A stretch of DNA of 64,000 nucleotides from Rusavskia elegans (lineage: Eukaryota; Ascomycota; Lecanoromycetes; Teloschistales; Teloschistaceae), in NCBI GenBank assembly GCA_011316305.1, contig SAUG01000012.1, positions 62,001 to 126,000 of the forward strand, read 5' to 3'. Below, in pieces: positions 44,631 through 53,345 of this stretch. The notes under the pieces were generated by a model that was not told where the DNA came from, made no database searches, and saw only the letters and a program-made list of their open reading frames with translations. Numbering within the stretch: position 1 is the stretch's first letter; each line of letters opens with the position of its first letter. The translations under genes and the position numbers were made by a program.

Positions 44631-46655
44631 ATGAAGTGCCTCATCCTTTTCCTGGGTCTGCTCGGCATGGCCGTCGCAGCCCCCATCCCGGACGTCGCCG
44701 CTCATAGGGGCACGACGTCCATCGATGCAGGGCCATCGACGGCCACCGCCACCGGCTTCTCGACTCTCATAGGGTCCACGTCTTCAACTCCCCGCGCAGC
44801 AGCAACCGGTGTCTTCACCTACACCGGCACCGCCATCACCGTCTCTGGCACCTCGATCGTCGTTCGCTCCGCTTCCGCCACCGCTTCCGCCACCTTTCAG
44901 GTCTTCCCTCCCCCTGTCGTCGTCGTCGAGGCAGCTCGGTCCCTTCCCTCCACCCCTGGTCTCAGTGCCGAGCTCGTCCACGTCGGGGCTCCCCATGTCG
45001 ATGCCGTCCACTTCGATGCCGACGGCCATATCTCCGGGTCCGCTGACAGTGTCCACGTCGGTGCGCTAGAGCACAGCTCTGTGGGTGGTGTCTGCGCCGA
45101 ATGTGCCCACGTCAGTGCTCCGCCCGTCCACGTCGACGCGGACGGGCATATCCCCAATTCCGCCGAGACCCATCACGTCGGTGCGCCCGCGAATGTGAGC
45201 GTTACCCCTGGGCAGTCTGTCGCTGCTGCGGCTGGGGACGACGCTCACATGGGCGCTGACGATGGTTCATCGGCGGATGGGAACTGGTGCGTTGGTGCTC
45301 CTCATTGCCCTGAGGACCACCATCACTCTGCCCGTGATAGGGTAGTGCGTCCTTATAGCTTCGCTGCTCATGGCGGGCACTCTTCTTCCTCTTCTTCTTC
45401 TCCCGCTGCTGGCGTCGCCGCCGCTTCCGCCCACGCGGGCACCAACGCCACGGCTGTTTCTGCGGACGGGAATTACGGCATCGGTGTCCCGCACAGCCAC
45501 GCTGCCCCCCGGTCCGCCACTCCGGCAGAGCGTCCTTACCGTTTCGCTGCTCACGGCGGGCACTCTTCCTCTCCTCCTCCTCCTCCTCCTCCTCCTCCTC
45601 CTCCTCCTCCTCCTCCTCCTCCTCCTCCTCCTCCTCCTCCTCCTCCTCCTCCTCCTCCTCCTCCTCCTCCTCCTCCTCCTCCTCCTCCTCCTCCTCCTCC
45701 TCCTCCTCCTCCTCCTCCTCCTCCTCCTCCTCCTCCTCCTCCTCCTCCTCCTCCTCCTCCTCCTCCTCCTCCTCCTCCTCCTCCTCCTCCTCCTCCTCCT
45801 CCTCCTCCTCCTCCTCCTCCTCCTCCTCCTCCTCCTCCTCCTCCTCCTCCTCCTCCTCCTCCTCCTCCTCCTCCTCCTCCTCCTCCTCCTCCTCCTCCTC
45901 CTCCTCCTCCTCCTCCTCCTCCTCCTCCTCCTCCTCCTCCTCCTCCTCCTCCTCCTCCTCCTCCTCCTCCTCCTCCTCCTCCTCCTCCTCCTCCTCCTCC
46001 TCCTCCTCCTCCTCCTCCTCCTCCTCCTCCTCCTCCTCCTCCTCCTCCTCCTCCTCCTCCTCCTCCTCCTCCTCCTCCTCCTCCTCCTCCTCCTCCTCCT
46101 CCTCCTCCTCCTCCTCCTCCTCCTCCTCCTCCTCCTCCTCCTCCTCCTCCTCCCCCTCCTTCCGATATCGCCGAGTCCACCCACCCAAGCGTGGCTATCC
46201 TCCCCCGCGGCACTGCACCATCAGTGGATAACAACCACGGCGTCGGTGCCCCTCCCCACGCCGACCTATCAGCGGAGGATAGCTGCATTGGTGCTCCGCA
46301 CTGCCACCATCCCGCTTCTCCTTCTCCCTCTCCCTCGGCGGAGTCCACCCACGTGGGCACGAACGCTACGGCTGTTTCCGCGGACGGGAACTACGGCGTC
46401 GGTGTCCCCCACGGTCCCTCTCCCTCCGCCACCTCGGCGGAACATGGGCGTGTTGGTGGTCCGAACCCTCACGTCCATGTCTCGGCGGAGGAGAGCTGCG
46501 TTGGTGCGCCGCGTTGTATTCATGGTCACTTGCCCCCTTCTCCGTCGCTGTCGCCGTCGCCGTCTCAGTCTCCGTCTTCGTCCGCTATTTCGGTGGAGGG
46601 TGGCTGTGTTGGGTGTCCGGGGGGTGTGCGTGCTGGTGGTGATGGGGGTGATTGA
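44631..46655 (+). CDS. secreted repetitive protein with 196-proline tract
   Basis: A single exon of 674 residues from the first ATG (MKCLILFLGLLGMAVAA, a clear signal peptide). I do not recognise the family. The N-terminal third contains Ser/Thr-rich sequence and then degenerate repeats built round HVGAPH or CVGAPHC. Residues 315-510 are an unbroken run of 196 prolines, all CCT but one CCC. The C-terminal third resumes the repeats (CIGAPHC, YGVGVPH, CVGAPRC) and Ser-Pro stretches, ending in a Gly/Asp tail. The composition suggests an extracellular or wall-associated rod-like protein. Codon use outside the run is GC-rich and consistent with translation. The run could be longer or shorter in the real genome, as assemblies slip in such arrays. 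Confidence 0.75.
   Translation: MKCLILFLGLLGMAVAAPIPDVAAHRGTTSIDAGPSTATATGFSTLIGSTSSTPRAAATGVFTYTGTAITVSGTSIVVRSASATASATFQVFPPPVVVVEAARSLPSTPGLSAELVHVGAPHVDAVHFDADGHISGSADSVHVGALEHSSVGGVCAECAHVSAPPVHVDADGHIPNSAETHHVGAPANVSVTPGQSVAAAAGDDAHMGADDGSSADGNWCVGAPHCPEDHHHSARDRVVRPYSFAAHGGHSSSSSSSPAAGVAAASAHAGTNATAVSADGNYGIGVPHSHAAPRSATPAERPYRFAAHGGHSSSPPPPPPPPPPPPPPPPPPPPPPPPPPPPPPPPPPPPPPPPPPPPPPPPPPPPPPPPPPPPPPPPPPPPPPPPPPPPPPPPPPPPPPPPPPPPPPPPPPPPPPPPPPPPPPPPPPPPPPPPPPPPPPPPPPPPPPPPPPPPPPPPPPPPPPPPPPPPPPPPPPPPPPPPPPPPPPPPPPPPPPPPPPPPPPPPPPPPSDIAESTHPSVAILPRGTAPSVDNNHGVGAPPHADLSAEDSCIGAPHCHHPASPSPSPSAESTHVGTNATAVSADGNYGVGVPHGPSPSATSAEHGRVGGPNPHVHVSAEESCVGAPRCIHGHLPPSPSLSPSPSQSPSSSAISVEGGCVGCPGGVRAGGDGGD
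45563..46163 (+). repeat. 601-nt polypyrimidine tract with CCT array
   Basis: Every base on the plus strand from 45563 to 46163 is C or T. The core, 45573-46151, is about 193 perfect CCT units. Because the repeat is three bases long, all six frames are open across it: Pro, Leu and Ser on this strand, Gly, Glu and Arg on the other. The Leu, Arg and Glu versions are artefacts of this. Confidence 0.97.
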
Positions 46656-47133
46656 GTGGGTACTGGGGTGAGGAGTGGGTGGAGGTAGATTGGTAAGGGG
46701 GTGGGGGAATATGGGTGGGAGTGATACGAGATTGGCCCTCAGTCGGCGTTCAAGGGGTTTGCTTTCATGGTTGGATACCCGTTGGTGGTCAAAAGTTCTT
46801 TGTTTTTTTTTTCTTTTTTTTTTTTTGGCTAGATACCCGAAGGCGGTGTCCGTATGCTTTGCCATACTTGAAGTCCTTTGCATTCATAATCCATGGTATA
46901 TAGTTCTAGTGAATAAACTTGGATCACACCTAACTGTATCCTGGTATCTCGTCATCGGGATACCCTCGTAACCATCAAAGCCATCATAGCCATCTCGGTT
47001 ACTTCCCCACCGAGCCATGAGATGCTTTCGTATGTTCGACGCCATAGCGCCAGGCTCTCACATCAGCCGTCTTGAATGCCTAAGAGATGTATCTTCCCCA
47101 GATGGAGCCCTATGGCCCTTGAACATGCTGCAT
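46656..47133. other. intergenic spacer
   Basis: Between the convergent polyproline and eIF4E genes. It contains T-rich runs near 46801-46826 and no supported gene. Confidence 0.5.
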
Positions 47134-48059
47134 TCAGACCACAAATTTCGCATTCGCTCTCGTACTGCCCGCCCTCGCACTTTCCGTATGTCCTGAGAAC
47201 TCGACTTGCTCCCCAGCAGCCAGTTTCATCACCTCCTTGAATTTGCGACCAAGGCTCATCAGAATTTCCTTGGCCTTCTCCTCCGACCTATCCTTCCCAC
47301 CGGCAACATCACCTGTAATACCTCCGATCTTCTTGCCCACTGTCTTGGTCCAGAGACCCAGGCGATAGAAACCCTTACGAACGTTGACCACCACACCCAT
47401 AAGTTCCCCATCGTCTTCGCCGGACTCGAGAGTTTCGCCAATGGCGCCAAGCATCAGGTGAAGCCAGAGCTCATCGATGGGGGCGGCTTTCTTGTCTTTG
47501 AATTGATATGCCCATTTGCCGCCATGTTTGTTTTGCGGGTCTTCCCATTCAGGACGGACGCCTTTCTTGAAGAGGTGGTAGTCGGATTTGAGAGCGAGTT
47601 CGGAGACGGGTGTGATGTTGTTCTATCACGATGATTAAATCAGTGGTGGCGAGATAGGATATAGAGGTGGAAGTTCGTACGTATATACCCCAGAATTCCT
47701 CAACGGAGTCGAAGGTGACCACTTCCTTCAAGAGGTCATTCCAGTTGTGGTCCTGGGACGTAATCAGCATCCATAATGAGAATAACGAAGGTATATATGC
47801 ATGCCTTTCCGCTTGGTGGCTTGGTGAACCAGAGAGTCCACTCATTCATCAGTGGATGCTTGACGTTGAAATTATCTTTGTCATGGAAGACAGTGATGGG
47901 TTCGTCGGAGCTCTTTCCCTTTGAATCCGTTGCATCGTGGGATTCGGAATTGTCTGAGTCGCCATCTTTTGGAGGTGAGATTGGGATGGTATCGAGGGGG
48001 ACAGGCGAGGTAGGGTCGCCATTGGTGGCCGAAGTATTTGGCGCTTCGAGCGTTGCCAT
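47134..48059 (-). CDS. translation initiation factor eIF4E
   Basis: Three exons, 48059-47805, 47752-47681 and 47622-47134, give 271 residues. eIF4E binds the mRNA 5' cap and recruits eIF4G. After an acidic Ser/Pro-rich N-terminus the core shows HPLMNEWTLWF, SVEEFWGIYNNI, the cap-binding RPEWEDPQNKHGGKW, DELWLHLMLGAIGE and a C-terminal block. The tryptophans that sandwich the cap are present. Intron 1 appears to start with GC (AAG-GCATGC) and end CCCAG, a GC-AG intron, because no GT donor gives the conserved SGK-DHNWNDL join. The C-terminus is longer than in yeast eIF4E. Confidence 0.94.
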
Positions 48060-48639
48060 GGTTGGCCGCAGAGCAGAACGTGCTCAGATATATTGCTGTA
48101 TGTTCAACCGGAAGCGCAGCTGTGTTGTATTGGTGTAGGAAGTTCTGGCGGCCCTTGGGAAAGCGAATTTGTATTGAATGAGCTTTGATCGATTCAATTG
48201 AAACAGCCTTGACAGCTTGATCTAGATAGAGTCTTGTGCTCCGTTGTAGATGTTAAAGAAGGATAGGACAATGGACGAGGAAAGGCCAAAAAGAGGAGGA
48301 ATGTAGCTGTATTCAATTTACTTCGATTCGAAAATATTGGTTGGTCTATACGAATACGAAAGCCTGGGTAGTAGTTTGGAAGTTGCGACCTGGGCAGATT
48401 CACCAACCATGCAGTAGCTTTTCTTGTCAGTGTCATGGCACGAACGGAATCTAATATGTTTGCAGGTCTCTCCGTCATGGCATGTTTATCTATGATATAT
48501 CGTTGGGTGTTTGTCTATGAGATGTCGTTGCGTAACAAGACAATCGCTGAATCGGCCACAGGTCCATGTCTACAATATGAAAGGCCATCCATCCCAGCTT
48601 TAGAATTTCCCTCTTGGTCTGCATTGCTGTAATAACACG
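48060..48639. other. intergenic spacer
   Basis: Upstream of eIF4E and downstream of the Sym1 gene, both on the minus strand. No supported gene. Confidence 0.5.
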
Positions 48640-49409
48640 TTATTCCTCTCCTATCCCGTCGTGGAGCCACTTCTTGCCCTGGCTGTTGATATAGCTCAGG
48701 TAACAATTCCATCCTGGATTCTGATAAGCCAATCTCTCATGCTAAGAAGCACATACAGACGTACCCAGTGAGACGAAATTGACCACCAATACACGGTGGT
48801 CTAAAGGTACGAATTTGAAGTTGATGGCCTGCACGACCGGCCAAAGCATCCAATTCTTCTGCAGCGCCGGCCAGTATGCACTATCGAGCTTGTCCTTTGG
48901 GCTTGTCCCTTCCATGATGGCCATACTGCTGAGGAAGCAAAACAGGTTCGTGGAGGCGAAGACGGTCTGATCGGTCAGGACCCGGGCGGCAATGGTAGCA
49001 TTCTGGTTCCTCAGGTTGATCCTTTGTTGGAGGAATTTAAACCACGTCGTCGCTGCAGGGCCGAAGACAGCTGTATGGTAAGAGCTTCGTTCAGTCTTGA
49101 GTATAACCAAAATGACGCGAATGACTTACCACCGCCGTACAGGGCCATGCGACCAGTTCGGGCGAGATTGTGCTTGTCGACTCCCACCTTTTCTACTCCC
49201 TGCTGCGCCATGACATCTCCAGTCGCGAAGAGCACCTAGGACATAAGGTTTCAGACCGAGCTTTGGTGGACATTATCGTGGAGGCATACAGCTGTGGTGA
49301 CGCTTTGGGTGAGAAGTGGCCGTGAGGCCAGCTTCATCTGGTACCTGCATTGGTCAATTGATGGCCGAAATCACAGCATCTCCAGACCGGCAACTCACCA
49401 TCGAAGCAT
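48640..49409 (-). CDS. Mpv17/PMP22-family protein (Sym1-like)
   Basis: Five exons: 49409-49399, 49344-49290, 49235-49130, 49070-48765 and 48713-48640, giving 183 residues. Sym1 is a small four-helix protein of the mitochondrial inner membrane linked to stress metabolism and mtDNA maintenance. Family landmarks are [30 protein letters not shown] at the N-terminus, [12 protein letters not shown], and the signature [37 protein letters not shown] near the C-terminus. All introns are GT-AG with good donors. The first exon codes only MLR plus part of Trp; it was chosen because it completes the family N-terminus. Confidence 0.93.
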
Positions 49410-49778
49410 GGTGGGCAGTCTTGACCTTCAAGAAGCGATACAGCTTGAGAGCGACTTCAAGTCATTGTGAATACATGGGGGTCGCACCACCACAACCCAA
49501 GATGTCTTTGCTCGGGTGAGGATGTCGACTTGAGATACGACGCGGGCCAATCAGAGGGACAGCTGTTGTCGATCAGGGTCACCCGGTCTGGGCATCGGCT
49601 TACATAATATGCGCCATCGGCTATTGGATTTCACCATCGCCGTTACGTCTGGTCTTTTAACGTCTGGAACCTCACACTGAATGTTGAAAGGCGTGCGATG
49701 ATATGCAGGGTATGGAAACACCTTCGTACTCACAAACATTCTCCAAAAAGCTTTCTCTACAGTTATTCCACTATCAAG
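49410..49778. other. divergent promoter region
   Basis: A 369-bp spacer between the divergent Sym1 and folylpolyglutamate synthase genes. No specific element recognised. Confidence 0.45.
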
Positions 49779-51443
49779 ATGGCAAGGACCTACAGTGTAA
49801 GGCTCTACCTAGATCAAGGATGCCGACACTAACATCGAAGACAGGATGCTGTAACTGCCCTGAACACTCTGCAAAGCAATGCCGCCGCCATTGATGCCGT
49901 TAGGAAAGCGGGCAAAAGCATGAATCTGCAATCGATCCCCGAGATGACTGAGTGGTGTCGCCGGGCGGGATACGAGGTGTGCGCAAGCCAGCATCGAGTG
50001 CTTATCCTGGGCCCAGGCTGAGCCTGCGAATAGCCAGCCGACTTCGACAAGTTGAGACCTATTCACATAGCAGGCACAAAGGGCAAAGGCTCAACAAGCG
50101 CCTTCATCTCTTCCATCCTTACCGAATACATACCGTCGCCGTCGCAGCCGAATCCTCTCTTCAACAAGATCGGCCTCTACACCTCGCCCCATCTACGCTT
50201 CGTCCGAGAGAGGATTCGCATCAACAATGAGCCGCTGTCAGAAGACCTCTTCGCCAAGTACTTTTGGGAAACCTGGGAAAAGCTTGAAGAGAGTGCGCGA
50301 GCACAAGGGGAGCCCACCGACAAGACTGCCAAACCCTCCTACTTCCGCTTCCTTACAGTCATGGCCTTCCACACCTACATACGTGAAAAGGTCGACGCTG
50401 CCATTATTGAATGTGGCGTTGGCGGAGAATACGACTGCACCAACGTAATCCCCAACCCTTCTGTCACTGGGATTACAAGTCTTGGCATCGACCACGTCGA
50501 ACTCCTCGGCAACACCATCGAAGAGATCGCCTGGCACAAAGCCGGCATAATGAAATTAGGTGTTCCCGCATACACCGTTCCTCAGCTTCCTGCCGCGCAA
50601 GAAGTCCTTGAACGTCGCGCCGTCGAGAGGTCTGTCCATCTCTCTACCGTCCAGAACAACCCTCTCCTCCAGGATATCAAATTAGGCCTCTCAGCTCCCT
50701 TCCAGCACTCCAACGCAAGTCTCGCAATCATACTCGCCTCTGCCCATCTCCAATCCCTTTCCTACCCTCTTCCCTCCCTCTTCCCCTCCAAGCTCCCGGC
50801 AGAGTTCATCCGCGGTCTCGAACAGGTCCGCTGGCCCGGTCGCTGTGAGATCCGTCGCGAAAATGGCATCGTCTGGCATCTCGACTCGGGACATACACTA
50901 GAAAGCATCCATCTCGCCGCTTCATGGTTCGCTTCTGAAGTACTACCTCCATCACCATCATCTCTCCCTCCACAAAAACAACAAGCAGCCCTCCAACCAC
51001 CATCACCTCCACCCACCAACAATCCAAAAACATCCCCCCGCATCCTCCTCTTCAACCAACAAACCCGCAACGCCCCCTCCCTCGCCCGCGCCCTATTCTC
51101 CACCCTCTCCACCACCCTCTCCACCCCCCACCCCTTCACCCACGCCGTCTTCTGCACCAACCTCACCTTCAAAGAAAGCGGCTACCGCCCCGATCTCATA
51201 AGCATAAACACGGACAGACAGAAAGTGCAGGCGCTGGAAGTGCAGCGCGGGTTGCGGGATGCGTGGAGGGAGTTGGATGGGGAGTGTGTGGTTGAGGTGA
51301 AGGGGAGTATTGAGGAGGCGGTGGGGTGGGTTAGGGGGATTGCAGAAAGGGAAGGAGGAGGGGAGGAGGTGAAGTGTTTGGTTACGGGGAGTGTGCATTT
51401 GGTGGGTGGGTTTTTGGAGGTTTTGGAGGGGGGTGCGGAATAA
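49779..51443 (+). CDS. folylpolyglutamate synthase
   Basis: Three exons, 49779-49796, 49845-49976 and 50034-51443, give 519 residues (equivalent to yeast Met7). The enzyme adds glutamates to folates using ATP, in cytosol and mitochondria. The N-terminus MARTYS-DAVTALNTLQSN is typical; then come the P-loop IHIAGTKGKGST, the FTSPHL-type loop as TSPHLRFVRERI, the GITSLGIDHVELLGNTIEEIAWHKAGIMK block and the later HLDSGHT where most members have LDGAHT. The C-terminal part has a low-complexity Pro/Ser/Gln insert around residues 370-395. The start is set by the 18-nt first exon, and the frame is open and conserved after it. Confidence 0.95.
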
Positions 51444-51830
51444 GGGGGGAGGAAAGTGGGAGGAGTGTAATTATCCAATTCAACATAAGTAGAGTAGAGA
51501 GATATCGTTCATCGCTTTGGATGCTGCTTCAGACTATCGAAGTGTAGAGATCGAACCCATGAAAAGTTGGCGCTGTTCTAGTATTAGTATTACGATTCTA
51601 TCATGGAAGTTTATAATGGAAATCTGTTATCCCATAGTACAGTAACAATGTCTTGTCTCGTCTCGTGATCTTGCTGCTTGCCAACGTGATCCGTAGATCA
51701 TAAAGAACCCGACCCCTCAACTCACGGACAATAACCATGGATAATATTATACACTCCCTCTCCCTCTCCCCTCTCTTGCTTTCCCCCAGCCCCCTAAACC
51801 CACAACCCTCCCCTCCTCCCACAACCAAAC
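51444..51830. other. intergenic spacer
   Basis: Between convergent genes (FPGS and Sam37). No feature other than pyrimidine-rich runs near 51750-51900. Confidence 0.5.
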
Positions 51831-53345
51831 CTAAACCCTCCCCAAATCCAACCCCCCCAACAACCTCCCCGCCTCCCCCATCTCCGCCAACCTCCTCCCC
51901 CGTCCCCTCCCCCCAAACGGCCACCCAAATACAACCCCATGCCGTTGCCTCACGCCCCTCACCCAATCGAATGACGGCAGTTCACCAGTCCAAAGCACGC
52001 GGATGCCTAAAGCGGCGACGCTGGCTGTGAGGCCTAGGATGATGGATGGGAGGAGGGGGATGCGGTTGTGATGTGTGTGCGGGGTTGTAGTTGAGGGTTG
52101 GAGGGGGGAAGGGCGGTAGAGGGGGCCGAAGAGGGGGAGGGAGGAGAGGAGGGGGAGGAGGTGGGTGGTGAGGTTGATTTTGGTGTAGGAGGTGGATGGG
52201 TTAGGGGGTTGCCAGGGGAGAACTGTTGTTGTTGTTGTTGCTGTTGTTGTTGTTGTCCTTGTTGGTGCAGTGGTAGTATTGGAGGCATCATCTTGAATTC
52301 GATCTCTGTCCGCGCCTCTTGCGGCGGAGAGATCCAACCCAAAGCATTCTCTCGCTCGATCTTCCACATACCGACACAAGTCTGGATATCCTTGCTTCAT
52401 CTTGATGGAAAGCCATGGTTGCGGCACTTCGGGCACCATTGCCAACGCCAGGTATCCCAGCGCCAGACAATCCAAACTCGTCATTCGCTTTTCTTCGTTG
52501 GACAGGAGATAACGCTTCGCCTTCAGCAAAAGATTCAACGGTCCAAAGAGACCCTCCGCCAACCTATCGAGTCTGAAACGCGCGGCATGCTGGCCTTTCT
52601 TTTTCGCCAACGTCGTTGTTGTTGTTCGAGGTGTAGATCGGATCAAACGTTTCGGTATCTCCGTGCCGGCAGCAAACTGTGATTTCTTGTCTTCATCCTG
52701 ATCGACGGTGTCGAGATCGAGGGACGAGAAATTGAGATGATCTGTCCGAGCTTTGGCGGCGGCACGGCGTTGTGGGGGGAGAAGCCAGGTGTTTGGCCAG
52801 TGCAGGATGTGGGAGTATGCGGGTCTGATGGAGGCGTGATAGTTTTCGCTGGAGACGTAGAGATTGAGGTCGATGAGGGGCTGGGCGTGGCTTTCGAGGA
52901 AGGAGGTGTAGCTGAAGACGTGTGTGATCAACGTTCTGCCCTACATAAAGACTTGAACATACTCTGGGAAGTTGGGTGCTTACGCCGAGATGTCTGCTTG
53001 ATCTTGAGAGGTGCAGTCTTGATCGAGGTCCCATTGGCCATGAGAGTTTTCGAGCAGGTGGGCAACGATGTTCTGAAACCCTCCTATCCAGATTGAGTCA
53101 TCCCGGAGAGCTGGCAATTCCCCTGCATGGTGGAGGTCAGCGTTGTCGAGTCGAGACTGGTTAGATGAAAGGGAGAATGAGAAGGCGTCTCACGGACTTG
53201 TTGGACTCAGCGTTGGATCGGAGCTTGCAATCAGCTTCCATTTCGGTTGCGGTACAGCTTGCGACATATAGGCAATTGCTGCGAGACATTGGGGATCAAT
53301 GGACGGAAGGCCAAAGGCGGGTCCCCACACGTGGAGCTGGAGCAT
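51831..53345 (-). CDS. mitochondrial SAM complex subunit Sam37/metaxin-like
   Basis: Three exons, 53345-53198, 53122-52984 and 52935-51831, give 463 residues. Sam37 belongs to the outer-membrane sorting and assembly machinery that inserts beta-barrel proteins. The N-terminus LQLHVWGPAFGLPSIDPQCLAAIAYM and the following ELPALRDDSIWIGGFQNIV are the Tom37/metaxin thioredoxin-like part. A glutathione-transferase-like helical region comes next (SFLESHAQPLIDLNLYVSSENY, MTSLDCLALGYLALAM). A hydrophobic segment near residue 400 may be a membrane anchor. Intron 1 begins GTCCGT, which is unusual, but it is the only in-frame option. A Thr-rich run is coded by a GTT repeat. Confidence 0.87.
52223..52256. 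repeat. GTT trinucleotide repeat
   Basis: Eleven or so GTT units with one interruption lie within the Sam37 gene and code a Thr run on the minus strand. Confidence 0.8.

Noticed and set aside
45202..46671. Long frames of pure Glu, Arg, Gly or Leu overlapping the proline gene
   Set aside because: They exist only because a three-base CCT array has no stop in any frame. Outside the array they have no signal peptide or motif, whereas the proline frame has both.
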